From JBQTIQ01 sp052387955 (GTDB lineage Bacteria > Actinomycetota > Acidimicrobiia > Acidimicrobiales > JACDCH01): DNA of 64,000 bases. This document shows, piece by piece, positions 51,720-60,652 of the stretch (the first letter of the stretch is position 1; every line of letters starts with the position of its first letter). The notes below the pieces were generated by a model, which worked only from the letters and a program-made list of their open reading frames with translations, was not told the DNA's origin and ran no database searches. Position numbers and translations under genes: made by a program. The DNA lies in assembly GCA_052387955.1 (NCBI GenBank), contig JBQTIQ010000023.1, positions 1-64,000 on the forward strand, in the 5' to 3' direction.

Positions 51720-52902
51720 ACTTCGCCGGCGCCCCGACTGCTTCGTAACAGGCGCCCACCAGCTTCTTGGTGCGCGGGTCGCCGGACAGGTGCTGGCGCA
51801 TGTGGTTCATGACGTACCCGAAGCCGAGCTGGTTCTCGGGATCGGCGAAGCCGACGGCGCCACCGGCGCCGGTGTGGCCGAACGAGCCGGCCGACCCGTA
51901 GGGGGAGTACCAGCACGAGTTCATGAAGCCGAGGCCGAAGCAGGTCTCCATGATCAGGCAACGGTCGTTGCGCACGGTCTGGCGCTGCCGGGCCGCTTCC
52001 ATCTGGTCGACGCTGAACAGGGGCGTGCCCTCGGCCTCCTCGAGCCGACCGATCAGCCCGGCGTAGAACCGCGACAGCGACCGGGCCGAGGTGATGCCGT
52101 TACCAGCCGGGATCTCGGCGGCGTGCACGTCGCGGCGGTTCATGACCAGCGTGTCGGGAAAGGCACCGTTGAGGGTGAGGGCACGGCCCAGCAGCGTGTC
52201 GGGCGAGAGGAAGCTCTCGACCACGTTGCGCATCATCGGGTTGGCCGCCTCGAGGGGCACGAGGTCACCGAGGATGGGTGCCACCCGATGCTCGTACTCC
52301 TCGGGGAGGCCGATCCAGAATTCGAGGCCGAGGGGGCCGGCGATCTCCTCGGCGAAGTAGGTCCCCAGCGACCGGCCGTCGATGCGCCGCACCAACTCGC
52401 CGACGAGGTGACCGAACGTCACCGCGTGGTAGCCGTGGACCCGGCCCGGTTCCCACATCGGGGCCTGGTCCTCGAGGGCCGTGATGACCGGCTCCCAGCG
52501 GAGCGCCTCCTCCAAGGACAGCTTGGCGTCGATGGTGGGGATCGCCGACTGGTGGGCGAGCATCATCCGTACCGTGATGTCGTCCTTGCCGGCCTTGGCG
52601 AACTCGGGCCAGTACCTGGCCACCGGTTCGTCGATGTCGAGGAAGCCCCGCTGCACGAGCAGGTTGGCGCAGGCCGCGGTGGCGCCCTTCGTGGCCGAGA
52701 ACACCAGTTGGAGGGTGTCCTCGGTGTAGGGCGCGGCGGTCTCGAAGTCGGCCACGCCGGCCCATACGTCCACCACCAGCCGGCCGTCGACGTGCAGGCA
52801 GAAGGCAGCTCCCACCTCGCAGTGGTCGTCGAAGTTGCGGGCGAAGGCGTCGGCGACACCCTCGAAGCCGGCCTCGGTGAACCCTCCGAGCGCGAACGTC
52901 AT
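51712..52902 (-). CDS. beta-lactamase-fold serine hydrolase (esterase-like)
   Basis: A 396-residue member of the class C beta-lactamase/EstB family. The nucleophile Ser lies in VFSATKGATAA (S-x-x-K), the conserved Tyr in GYHAVTFGHLVGE and the third motif is GHTGAGGAVGF. There is no signal peptide, so it is cytosolic, as in EstB-type esterases. ATG 52902 overlaps the stop of the sigma factor gene by 4 bp. The longer frame to 53052 belongs to that gene's shadow. Substrate unknown. Confidence 0.87.
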   Translation of the reverse strand: MTFALGGFTEAGFEGVADAFARNFDDHCEVGAAFCLHVDGRLVVDVWAGVADFETAAPYTEDTLQLVFSATKGATAACANLLVQRGFLDIDEPVARYWPEFAKAGKDDITVRMMLAHQSAIPTIDAKLSLEEALRWEPVITALEDQAPMWEPGRVHGYHAVTFGHLVGELVRRIDGRSLGTYFAEEIAGPLGLEFWIGLPEEYEHRVAPILGDLVPLEAANPMMRNVVESFLSPDTLLGRALTLNGAFPDTLVMNRRDVHAAEIPAGNGITSARSLSRFYAGLIGRLEEAEGTPLFSVDQMEAARQRQTVRNDRCLIMETCFGLGFMNSCWYSPYGSAGSFGHTGAGGAVGFADPENQLGFGYVMNHMRQHLSGDPRTKKLVGACYEAVGAPAKYV

Positions 52903-53486
52903 TTCATGCCCCTCTTCTCTGCCCGCAGAGGCAGGTCCAGATCGTCCGAACGAATATCGCCACCGTCCCCGTCGGCCGAGGCCAGGGCAGCCACCAGGTC
53001 GCCCCGGGCCCGGGCCACCCGCGACCGGATCGTGCCCACCGGGCAGCCGCACACGTCCGAGGCTTCGGCGTAGGACAGGCCCAGCACCTGGGTGAGCACG
53101 AAGGCCGCCTTGCGATCGGGGTCGAGGTCGGCAAGCACCGAATCGAGCACCACCTCGGCGGCAACGTCGGGCACGCCGGGGCTGACGGGGGCGGACTCGA
53201 GCCGGTCCCGGAGGCGCCGGCGACGGGAGCGGCGTCGCAACCGGTCGGCGCAGGCGCGACGGGCGATGGACAACAGCCAGGTCCGGGCCGAGGCATCGGC
53301 CCGGAACGAGGCGAGCGCCGGTATCGCCCGGGCGTACACATCCTGGGTCAGGTCATCGGCTGCGTCGCGGTCCACGAGATGGGCGCACAGGCGCCAGACC
53401 TCCGCCTGGCTGGACCGGACGAACGCCGCCAGCGCCGGCCCGTCACCGGCCCCCGCTGCCAGCGCCAACCGGGTCAGCTCGTCCAC
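52899..53486 (-). CDS. ECF-type RNA polymerase sigma factor
   Basis: A 195-residue extracytoplasmic-function sigma factor. Region 2 is VWRLCAHLVDRDAADDLTQDVY with RADASARTWLLSIARRACAD. Region 4 is VLTQVLGLSYAEASDVCGCPVGTIRSRVARARG. The start is taken as GTG 53486, where CAGTAT lies 6 nt upstream (leaderless); GTG 53519 is an alternative. It is divergent from the zinc anti-sigma gene at 53624, which is the likely partner. Downstream on the same strand are the hydrolase and lipoprotein genes. Confidence 0.87.
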   Translation of the reverse strand: MDELTRLALAAGAGDGPALAAFVRSSQAEVWRLCAHLVDRDAADDLTQDVYARAIPALASFRADASARTWLLSIARRACADRLRRRSRRRRLRDRLESAPVSPGVPDVAAEVVLDSVLADLDPDRKAAFVLTQVLGLSYAEASDVCGCPVGTIRSRVARARGDLVAALASADGDGGDIRSDDLDLPLRAEKRGMK

Positions 53487-53623
53487 CTCCCCATACTGGC
53501 CGCCGCCGCCGCCCGCCACACACCGGGGGCCGGCATGGGAGCCCGACGACTTGCCGGCACGGCGCGGGCCAGCGATCTCACCGGACCGGGAACCACCACC
53601 CCGCCAGGAGCGACTACCCGTCC

Positions 53624-54238
53624 ATGCGCTGTGAGCAATGTCGCGAGGCGGTCTCGGCCCGATTGGACGGCGAAGCGGCCGGGACCGACGACCACCGGGT
53701 CGAGGCCCACCTGGCCACGTGCGGAGCGTGCCGTCGGTTCGAGGCCGGCGCCGCCGAGATGCACCGGGCCACCCGGGTGCGGGCCGCCGAGCCGGTACCG
53801 GACCTGACCGCACGGGTGCTGGCCCACGCCGGCCCCACCCGCAACCGACCGCAGCGACCGCCGGCCTGGCCTCGCTACGCCCTGTTGACCGTCGCCCTCA
53901 CGCAGTTGGTGCTGGCCGTCCCGGCACTGGTCCTCGGCGCCGGCACCGCTGATTCCGTCCACGCCGCCCGCGAGCTGGGCGCCTGGGACGCGGCCCTCGG
54001 CTTCGGCCTGCTGGTGGCGGCGTGGCAGCCTCGGCGGGCGAACGGGCTCCTACCGATGGCGGCCGCCCTGGCCGGCGCCATGGCGCTCACCGCCCTGGTC
54101 GACGTCGTGAGCGGGCGCACCTTCGCCCTCGGCGAGGCCCATCACGTCCTCGACCTCGCCGGGCTGTACTTCCTGTGGCTGCTGGCCCGTGTGCCTCTGG
54201 GCCCCCGCCGGCCTACCCCGAGGCCGGCGCTGGCATGA
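53624..54238 (+). CDS. zinc-binding membrane anti-sigma factor
   Basis: A 204-residue protein. The N-terminal zinc anti-sigma domain has CEQC near the start and HRVEAHLATCGACRRF (H-x3-C-x2-C form, residues 25-40). Four membrane helices follow (YALLTVALTQLVLAVPALVLG, LGFGLLVAAW, ALAGAMALTALVDVV and DLAGLYFLWLLARV). It should sequester the divergent ECF sigma factor and release it on an envelope signal. It begins a strand of genes running into copCD. Confidence 0.83.
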   Translation: MRCEQCREAVSARLDGEAAGTDDHRVEAHLATCGACRRFEAGAAEMHRATRVRAAEPVPDLTARVLAHAGPTRNRPQRPPAWPRYALLTVALTQLVLAVPALVLGAGTADSVHAARELGAWDAALGFGLLVAAWQPRRANGLLPMAAALAGAMALTALVDVVSGRTFALGEAHHVLDLAGLYFLWLLARVPLGPRRPTPRPALA

Positions 54239-54329
54239 CTGGACCGTCGGCGTCCCCCGGCCTGGCCGGCCGGTCCGGACCGCGCCGGCGCTGGCCCTCG
54301 GGCGCGCCCAAGGTCACCAGGGCGCACCC

Positions 54330-56033
54330 GTGATCGGGGATGCCGGCCGGCCGCGGTTCGCAGGAAGCGTTCGCCCCCGCCGTGCACGCTGGCGGCTGGC
54401 GGTCGTCGCCGGCGCCGTCGTGCTCGGCCTCCTGGCCCCGGCGCCACCCGCGTCGGCGCACGCCGTGCTGCGGGCCACCACACCCGCCGACCGGTCCCGG
54501 CTCGACGTCGCACCCGCGCTCGTCACCCTGGAGTTCTCCGAGGGTGTGTCCGCCTCCATCGGGTCGGTGCGGGTGGTCGACGGCACCGGCCGGCGGGTCG
54601 ACAACGGCAACCTCGCCGTGCACGACACCGTCGTTTCCCTCGGCCTCGAACCGGACCTGGGAGATGGGGCGTACATCGTCACCTGGCGGGTGGTGTCGGC
54701 CGACGCCCACGCGGTTCGGGGCGCGTTCACGTTCTCGGTGGGTGAGGGCGCCACCGCTGACGACGCCGCCGTAGCGGCCGCATTCGGTGCCGGCGACGAC
54801 CGGACGTGGGAGATCGCCGGCGCGTTCGCCCGTGGGTTGGCCTACGGCGGGACGTTGCTGGCCGCCGGCGGCGCCGCCTTTGTGGTCCTTGCTCACGACG
54901 GCGGCCGTGACCGCCGCCGGCTGGTACGGGTGGTTACCGTCGCCGCCGTCGTCGGCGCCGGTGGCGTGGTGGCGGCCCTACCGGTCGGCGCCGCGCTGGC
55001 CACCGGCCAGGGCCTCGACGCCATCACCCGCACCGGTGTCGCCGACCAGGTCCTGGCCGACGGCGTCTGGGCCTCGCAACTGCTGGCGGTGGCCGGCCTG
55101 GCCCTGGTCCTCGTATTCCTGCGCCGGCCCGGGTCCAAGGCCGCCGCCGTCGTCGTGGTCTGCGGCGGAGCACTCGCCGCCGGCTCGTTCGCCCTGAGCG
55201 GCCACACCCGCACGACCTCCCCGGCGTGGCTGTCGACCGGTGCCGACGTGGTCCACGCCCTCAGCGCGGCGGCGTGGTTCGGCGGTGTCGTACTGCTGGG
55301 CCTGACCTTGCGCGCCCGACAGGCCTCGTCCGACACGGTCGCGGCAGCGAGGGTGGTGACCCGGTTCTCCCGAGTCGCCACCGTGGCCGTGCTCGCCGTC
55401 GGCGCCGCCGGTGTCGCCCTCGGCTGGGCCCATGTCCGCACCCCGGGAGCGCTGTTCGGCACCACCTATGGGCGTCTGCTGTTGGCCAAGATGGCGGTGG
55501 TGGGAGCGGTGGCGGCAGCCGGTGCCTACAACCACTTCCGGCTGGTGCCGGCGCTGGAGAAGGCTCCCCGCAAGGCGACGGCGATACTGGCCCGCACCGT
55601 GCGTTTCGAGGGCTTCGGCCTGGTGCTGGCCCTGGCCTTCACCGCCGTGCTCGTCACCGTGACCCCGGCCCGCACCGCCGTCGGCGTGGACGGGGGCATC
55701 TTCTCCGAGACCCGACCGCTCGGTGACGGTTCGGTGAACCTCGTCGTCGATCCCGGCCGTCAGCGCGGCAACGAGGTCCACCTCTACCTCCTCGATGCGT
55801 CGGGCCGCTCGATCGATCCCCCCGAGGTCGGCCTCAGCTTCAGCCTCCCGGCCGGCAACCTCGGCCCTCTCGACCAACAGCCGTTCGCCGCCGGCCCCGG
55901 CCACTACCAGCTCAACGGCGCCGATTTCCCGGTGCCGGGCACCTGGGAAGTGGTGGTGACCGCCCGAACCGACCGCTTCACGCAGCACACAGCCTCGTTC
56001 GCCGTCCCCATCCAGCAAGGAGACCAACCATGA
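54330..56033 (+). CDS. CopC-CopD fusion, copper resistance/uptake protein
   Basis: A 567-residue protein. A signal peptide (WRLAVVAGAVVLGLLAPAPP) is cleaved before HAVLRATTPADRSRL, where the His at the mature N-terminus is the Cu(II) ligand of CopC. DAHAVRGAFTFSVG completes that domain. Residues about 155-450 are the polytopic CopD domain (eight helices, with HTRTTSPAWLSTGADVVHALSAAAWFGG). A C-terminal extracytoplasmic domain of about 110 residues (VNLVVDPGRQRGNEVHLYLLD) follows. GTG 54330 is the likely start. The stop overlaps the next ATG by 4 bp. Similar fusions act in copper delivery or tolerance. Confidence 0.9.
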   Translation: MIGDAGRPRFAGSVRPRRARWRLAVVAGAVVLGLLAPAPPASAHAVLRATTPADRSRLDVAPALVTLEFSEGVSASIGSVRVVDGTGRRVDNGNLAVHDTVVSLGLEPDLGDGAYIVTWRVVSADAHAVRGAFTFSVGEGATADDAAVAAAFGAGDDRTWEIAGAFARGLAYGGTLLAAGGAAFVVLAHDGGRDRRRLVRVVTVAAVVGAGGVVAALPVGAALATGQGLDAITRTGVADQVLADGVWASQLLAVAGLALVLVFLRRPGSKAAAVVVVCGGALAAGSFALSGHTRTTSPAWLSTGADVVHALSAAAWFGGVVLLGLTLRARQASSDTVAAARVVTRFSRVATVAVLAVGAAGVALGWAHVRTPGALFGTTYGRLLLAKMAVVGAVAAAGAYNHFRLVPALEKAPRKATAILARTVRFEGFGLVLALAFTAVLVTVTPARTAVGVDGGIFSETRPLGDGSVNLVVDPGRQRGNEVHLYLLDASGRSIDPPEVGLSFSLPAGNLGPLDQQPFAAGPGHYQLNGADFPVPGTWEVVVTARTDRFTQHTASFAVPIQQGDQP

Positions 56034-56815
56034 ACTTCACCCGCGCCAGGGCCCTGGCGACAACCGCGATCGTCGCCGGGATGACGCTGGCGCTGGCCAC
56101 ACCTGCTCTCGCCCACGTCACGGTCAACCCTGACGAGGTCCCCCGTGGGGGCTTCGCCAAACTCGCCTTCCGGGTGCCCAACGAACGGGACGATGCCAGC
56201 ACGGTGAAGCTCGAGGTGCGGCTGCCAGCCGACCATCCCATCGCCAACGTCAGCGTCAAACCGAAGGCGGGATGGACGGCTGAGGTCACCCGGGCACCGC
56301 TCGCCACCCCGATCGTCGTACACGGCAGCGAGGTCACCGAAGCCGTTTCGCAGGTCACTTGGACGGCCGCCGGGACCGACATCAAGCCGGGCGAGTTCGA
56401 CGAGTTCGAGGTCTCGGTCGGGCCGCTGCCCGACGACGTCGACTCGCTTCTGTTCCCCGCGGTCCAGACCTACAGCGACGGTGAAGAGGTGGCGTGGATC
56501 GAGCCCGAGGTCGAAGGCCAGCCCGAGCCGGAGCTGCCCGCACCAGTGCTTCGGCTCACGGCTGCCAACGCCGGCGACCACGATGCCAGCGCCCCCGACG
56601 ACGACTCGGACCACGGCGACGCGGCTTCGGTGTCGCCGAGCGCAGCCTCGGACGACGACGGCACCGAAGGCGATTTGGCGGCCACGCCAGTCGCCACCAC
56701 CGAGGACGGTTCCGACGACGGCAACGGCCTGGCCGCGGCGGCACTGACCGTCGGCCTGCTTGGCGTCGCCCTGTCCATCGTCGCCCTCGCCACCGGTCGC
56801 CGGCGCTCCTCGTGA
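56030..56815 (+). CDS. YcnI-type (DUF1775) copper-associated protein
   Basis: A 261-residue exported protein. A signal peptide ends at ALATPALA-HVTVNPDEVPRGG, so the mature N-terminus begins with the copper-binding His typical of YcnI. The DUF1775 domain has YcnI-type VPNERDD and VSQVTWTA. An acidic disordered linker is followed by a C-terminal membrane helix (ALTVGLLGVALSIVALA). Overlaps of 4 bp with both neighbours place it in the CopCD operon. It probably takes part in copper binding or delivery on the outer face of the membrane. Confidence 0.9.
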   Translation: MNFTRARALATTAIVAGMTLALATPALAHVTVNPDEVPRGGFAKLAFRVPNERDDASTVKLEVRLPADHPIANVSVKPKAGWTAEVTRAPLATPIVVHGSEVTEAVSQVTWTAAGTDIKPGEFDEFEVSVGPLPDDVDSLLFPAVQTYSDGEEVAWIEPEVEGQPEPELPAPVLRLTAANAGDHDASAPDDDSDHGDAASVSPSAASDDDGTEGDLAATPVATTEDGSDDGNGLAAAALTVGLLGVALSIVALATGRRRSS

Positions 56816-57864
56816 CCGGCGCCGGCACCAGGGCCGGGATCGCGCTGACGGCGCGGATGGCCCTCGTCGTCGGGCTGGCGTTGGTCGTGACCGCGGGGCC
56901 CGCCGGCGCCGACCCGGCGGAACCGACCGACTACCGGTCGATGGTCGAGGCCGTCGAACCCAGCGCTGCTCGGGCGGTGCTCGACGTCCGCATCGTGGGT
57001 GGGGATGCGTTCCTGGAGGTGGACCCCGAACCAGGCCACGAGGTCGTGGTCCTGGCCTATTCCGCCACCGGGGACGGCCGGGGCGAGCCCTTCCTGCGCA
57101 TCCGGGCAGACGGGACCGTGGAGGAGAACCTCGAGTCGCCGTACACCTACTCGATCCGGGACCGTTTCGGTGGCGAGGCCCCCGGCGGGCTCGAGCCCGC
57201 CGGCCCGCCCCGGTGGAGCCGGATCGGCTCTGGGGGCTCCTATGCCTGGCACGACCACCGGGTCCATTGGATGTCGCCGACCCGCAAGCCCGGGATCCAG
57301 CCCGGTGACGAGGTCCAGTCCTGGACGGTGCCGTTGCTGGTCGACGGGGCCCCCGTGACGGTCGAGGGGGTGCTTCGGCTGGAGGAGCCGGTCAGTGCCC
57401 TGCCGTGGGTCGCTGTTGGCCTGGTCGGCGCCGCCGCCACGGTGCTCGCCGGACGGGGGCGGTCGACGACGGTCGCCGCCGCCGTGGTGACCACCGCCGC
57501 GGCTGCGGCCGTGACCGCCGGCGCCGCCGAGTACCTGGTCACCCCGGAGGGGGCGGGGGCGAACCCGTCCCTGGTGGTCCTGCCGGCACTGGCGCTGGTC
57601 GCGGCCCTGGCCGGTCTGGTGTTCCGGCGCGCCCGACTGGCCGTCCTCGGGACGATGGCGGCCGTGGCCACCCTCGGCGGCTGGGCCATGTTGCGGCTGG
57701 GGGTGCTCGTGCATCCGGTGCTGCCCACCGAGCTGCCCTTCGCCGCCGACCGGGCCATCACCACCCTTGCCCTGGGCTGCGCCGCCGGCGCCGCCGCCCT
57801 CGCCGTCCGCTCCGGCGCCCTGGTCCCCCGTTTCCCCGAGCTGGCCGACGACGAACCGAACTGA
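56812..57864 (+). CDS. exported membrane protein of copper operon
   Basis: A 350-residue protein with an N-terminal signal (ARMALVVGLALVVTAGPAGA), an extracytoplasmic domain of about 170 residues and five C-terminal hydrophobic helices. The outside domain ends in SYAWHDHRVHWM, four aromatic/His-rich positions that could bind copper. Similar proteins accompany CopCD-YcnI genes in other actinobacteria, to my recollection. GTG 56812 overlaps the YcnI stop. No enzymatic motif is evident. Confidence 0.75.
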   Translation: MTGAGTRAGIALTARMALVVGLALVVTAGPAGADPAEPTDYRSMVEAVEPSAARAVLDVRIVGGDAFLEVDPEPGHEVVVLAYSATGDGRGEPFLRIRADGTVEENLESPYTYSIRDRFGGEAPGGLEPAGPPRWSRIGSGGSYAWHDHRVHWMSPTRKPGIQPGDEVQSWTVPLLVDGAPVTVEGVLRLEEPVSALPWVAVGLVGAAATVLAGRGRSTTVAAAVVTTAAAAAVTAGAAEYLVTPEGAGANPSLVVLPALALVAALAGLVFRRARLAVLGTMAAVATLGGWAMLRLGVLVHPVLPTELPFAADRAITTLALGCAAGAAALAVRSGALVPRFPELADDEPN

Positions 57865-57956
57865 GCGAATGCAACGGGAGCGGCGCCCACCGACGACGGC
57901 TGCGGACGCCCCTGCTCCGACGTACGGGGCCCAGCACAGGTGCCCCTCCCCTGCCC

Positions 57957-58838
57957 TCAGGCGGTGAGCACCTCGACACCGGTGTCGGTCACCAAGACGG
58001 TGTGCTCGAACTGGGCCGACGGTGACCCGTCGAAGGTGACGATCGTCCAGCCGTCGTCCCACATGACGAGATCGGGGTCGCCCAGCGTCAGCATCGGCTC
58101 GATGGTGAAAGCCATCCCCGGTTGCAGCCGTTCCCGGTCGCGGGGCTCCTCGTAGTGGCGGACGTACGGGGCGGCGTGGAACTCCTCACCGATGCCGTGG
58201 CCAACCAGTTCCCGCACCACACCGAGCCCGTTCTGGTGCGCCAGTGTCTCGATGGCCCGCCCGATGTCCCGGAGGCGGGCGTCGGGGCGCACGGTGGCGA
58301 TCGCCGCCGCCAACGCCTCGGCGGTGACGTCGACGAGCCGGCGCACGTCGGGCGCGACCTCGCCGACGCAGAACGTCGCCGAACAGTCGCCGTGCATGCC
58401 GTCCAGATAGATGGTCACGTCACAGTTGACGATGTCCCCCTCCGCCAGCTGGCGGTCGTCGGGGATGCCGTGGGCCACGACCTCGTTGACCGATGTGCAG
58501 ATCGACTTCGGGAAGCAGCGATAGCCGAGGGGGCTCGGGTACCCGCCCTCGTCGAGGTAGGCCTGATGGGCCGCGGCATCGAGCTCGTCGGTGGTGACGC
58601 CGGCCCGGACCAGCGGGGCCAGCGTCACGAGGACATCGTGGGCGGCCCGGCAGGCGGCTCGTAGTCGCCCGACCCGGTCCGGCTCCACGAACAGGGCGAC
58701 GTCGCGTCCGGCCGGGAACCCTCCCGTGGCCAGGTACGGGGGGCGGGCGATGTTCGCCGGCACCGTCCGGCGCGGGCTGAGCCGGCCGGGGCGGACAGGT
58801 GTGGCCGGGGCCTGACGGCTGCGCTCAGCAGGGGACAC
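57957..58838 (-). CDS. map: methionine aminopeptidase, type I
   Basis: A 293-residue enzyme that removes N-terminal methionine. Metal ligands are visible: Asp in NCDVTIYLDGMHGDCSATF (two), His in GHGIGEEFHAAPYV, Glu in FTIEPML and Glu in QFEHTVLVT. His in VAHGIPDD is the substrate-side residue. An N-terminal extension of about 45 residues (RPGRLSPRRTVPANI) matches the SH3-ligand-like type Ic MetAP of actinobacteria. ATG 58838 overlaps the DUF3105 stop by 14 bp. Confidence 0.93.
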   Translation of the reverse strand: MSPAERSRQAPATPVRPGRLSPRRTVPANIARPPYLATGGFPAGRDVALFVEPDRVGRLRAACRAAHDVLVTLAPLVRAGVTTDELDAAAHQAYLDEGGYPSPLGYRCFPKSICTSVNEVVAHGIPDDRQLAEGDIVNCDVTIYLDGMHGDCSATFCVGEVAPDVRRLVDVTAEALAAAIATVRPDARLRDIGRAIETLAHQNGLGVVRELVGHGIGEEFHAAPYVRHYEEPRDRERLQPGMAFTIEPMLTLGDPDLVMWDDGWTIVTFDGSPSAQFEHTVLVTDTGVEVLTA

Positions 58839-59364
58839 GGGCTTCGGGCGCAGTCGACATGGAGAGGTACGTTTCGATGAACTGGACCAACCGCGGGTCC
58901 TCGAGCCCGTCGGGCACCAGGCGGCGCTCCCACGCGGCCACCACGACCGGCGTCTCGAGGCCCGGGTAGGGCGACGCCATCACTTCGGGATACGACGCGA
59001 CGAGCTCGGCGATCTCGGCTTTGCCGTTGTCGGGAAGGTCGGGCCGATAAGCGATCCAGATGGCGCCATGTTCGAGCGAGTGCACCGCGTTCTCATCGGG
59101 GATCGGGGTGTCATAGAACTGGCACGGCACCGGCCTGGGGTTGTGCGGGCCGCCCGAGGGCGGCTTCGGTCCCCGGTAGTCGACATCGGCACCGGTGTGG
59201 CCGCGACCGGCCGCCCGTTCGAGCAGGGCCCCGGGGATCCCTTCGGGGGCGGGGACCGCCTCCGGGCTGTCCACCACCGTTGAGCCCTCGCTGGTGGCGC
59301 AGGAGGTGACGACGAGCACGCTCATGGCCCCGGCCAACAGCGCTCGGGCCACGGTCCTCGCCAT
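58825..59364 (-). CDS. DUF3105 lipoprotein
   Basis: A 179-residue protein with a lipoprotein-type signal (ARALLAGAMSVLVVTSC). DUF3105 features are YRGPKPPSGGPHNP, VPCQFYDTPIPDE, AVHSLEHGAIWIAYRP and VVAAWERRL. The HSLEHG and C-x-F-Y pattern is conserved and may bind a metal. ATG 59364 gives a normal signal peptide; 59409 is an earlier in-frame start. It is coupled to the methionine aminopeptidase gene. Function unknown. Confidence 0.85.
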   Translation of the reverse strand: MARTVARALLAGAMSVLVVTSCATSEGSTVVDSPEAVPAPEGIPGALLERAAGRGHTGADVDYRGPKPPSGGPHNPRPVPCQFYDTPIPDENAVHSLEHGAIWIAYRPDLPDNGKAEIAELVASYPEVMASPYPGLETPVVVAAWERRLVPDGLEDPRLVQFIETYLSMSTAPEARVPC

Positions 59365-59455
59365 CGCCGGGATCGCCCTTCCTGTCCGGGCGAAGCCACG
59401 CGCTCTCACCGCTGAGTTGGTCGGCGCGGGGGCGGCGTTGCCACCCGGCGAAGCC

Positions 59456-59684
59456 TAGACCTGCTCTCCTCGAGTGCTGCTCCGCCCCAGCTCACGAACA
59501 ATATCGGTGATCTCCGATGTTGAAGTAGCCCGATCGGACTAGATCGAAAGGGCCCCATCATCATGCTGTCTGTGGCACGACCGGAACCCACGAAATGAGC
59601 CAGAAGGCTCTGGCGACAACACCGGTAAAGCGTCTTTGATGATTTCGTACCGGCGGAGCGGTGCAGGGACCAGGAGACGAACCA
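59456..59684 (+). promoter_or_regulatory. AT-richer leader upstream of the sigma factor gene
   Basis: About 230 bp less GC-rich than the surroundings. CCGATCGGACTAGATCG (around 59530-59546) has repeated GATCG. ACCGG and CCGGT around 59580-59628 could enclose AGCC-AGAA-GGCT, a small two-stem structure. I could not match it to a riboswitch class. It may be a structured 5' UTR or contain the sigma gene's promoters. Confidence 0.35.
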
Positions 59685-60503
59685 TTGAGCGACACCAAAG
59701 CCCTCGCGACGCTGATCGAGGAGAACCTACCGCTGGTCCAGCACGTGGTCGTGCAGGTGGCGGTGCACTTCCCTCGTTACGTCGACCGCCAGGAGCTGGC
59801 CCGGGCCGGCGCTCTCGGTCTGGTCGAGGCGGCGAAGCGGTTCGACGCGGCCCGGGGGGTGCCGTTCGAGCGCTTCGCCGCCCGCCGGATCCGCGGCGCC
59901 ATCCTCGATGCAGTCCGGGCCGCCGACTGGGCTCCCCGCTCGGTGCGGGCGCTGGGCCGCAAGCTCGAACAGGCCGAACAGGAACTGGCCTCGGCGGGGA
60001 AGTCGGCCAATGCCGACCGGGTGGCCGAGGCGCTGGGCATGTCCCGCGCCCAGCTCGACGGGCTTCGCGACCGGGTCTTCCGCTCTGTCGTCCTGGCCCT
60101 CGAGCACGTCATCGGTGCCCCCGGTGAGGACGATCTGAGCCTGATCGACGTCCTCGCCGACCGGACCTGTGTCGAGCCATGCGAAGAACTCGAGGCCCGC
60201 GAGATGCTCGGCTACCTGCGGGACGCCGTGGGCCTGCTCCCCGAACGCCATCGGATCGTGATCGTCGGCTACTTCCTCGAAGGGCGCACGTCGCTCGAGC
60301 TCGCCAACCTGATCGACGTCACCGAGTCGCGGATCTCCCAGATCCGTTCCGAGGCGCTCGGCATGTTGAAGGAAGGCATCGAGGCCCAGTACGTGGCCAG
60401 CCCGGCCGAGGAGACCGTCGGACGGGCAGCCCGGCGCCGAGCTGACTACGCCGCTGCCATCAGCGAAGCCAGCCCGTGGCGGGAGCGGCTGGTCCCCGCC
60501 TGA
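59685..60503 (+). CDS. FliA/WhiG-like sigma-70 family factor
   Basis: A 272-residue alternative sigma factor. Region 2 has LVQHVVVQVAVHFPRYVDRQEL with GALGLVEAAKRFD and ARRIRGAILDAVRAADW, which binds -10 DNA. Region 3 is SVRALGRKLEQAEQEL. Region 4 is LLPERHRIVIVGYFLEGRTSLE with SRISQIRSEALGML. This matches the sigma-28 type, including WhiG and SigF relatives. TTG 59685 is chosen because AGGAG lies 8-12 nt upstream; GTG 59661 is longer. No flagellar genes are in the window, so its regulon is not indicated. Confidence 0.9.
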   Translation: MSDTKALATLIEENLPLVQHVVVQVAVHFPRYVDRQELARAGALGLVEAAKRFDAARGVPFERFAARRIRGAILDAVRAADWAPRSVRALGRKLEQAEQELASAGKSANADRVAEALGMSRAQLDGLRDRVFRSVVLALEHVIGAPGEDDLSLIDVLADRTCVEPCEELEAREMLGYLRDAVGLLPERHRIVIVGYFLEGRTSLELANLIDVTESRISQIRSEALGMLKEGIEAQYVASPAEETVGRAARRRADYAAAISEASPWRERLVPA

Positions 60504-60530
60504 CGCGCGGGCACCGCCGGCCCCCTAGCT

Positions 60531-60642
60531 GGGGGGCTGCGCCCCCCGGCCCCCATCGCCGCCCGGCTCCCCTGGCGGTCGCTCGGTCGGCATCTCCTCG
60601 GTCCCGGAACTTGTCACAACGTCAAGCCTTCTCGGGACCGAG
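60531..60642. terminator. two hairpins between convergent sigma and oxidoreductase genes
   Basis: GGGGGG-CTGCG-CCCCCC (60531-60547) is a strong hairpin shortly after the sigma stop. CTCGGTCCCG (60597-60606) and CGGGACCGAG (60633-60642) form a perfect 10-bp stem with a 26-nt loop. They lie in the 149-bp gap between convergent genes, one for each direction. Confidence 0.55.
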
Positions 60643-60652
60643 CAGATCTAGG

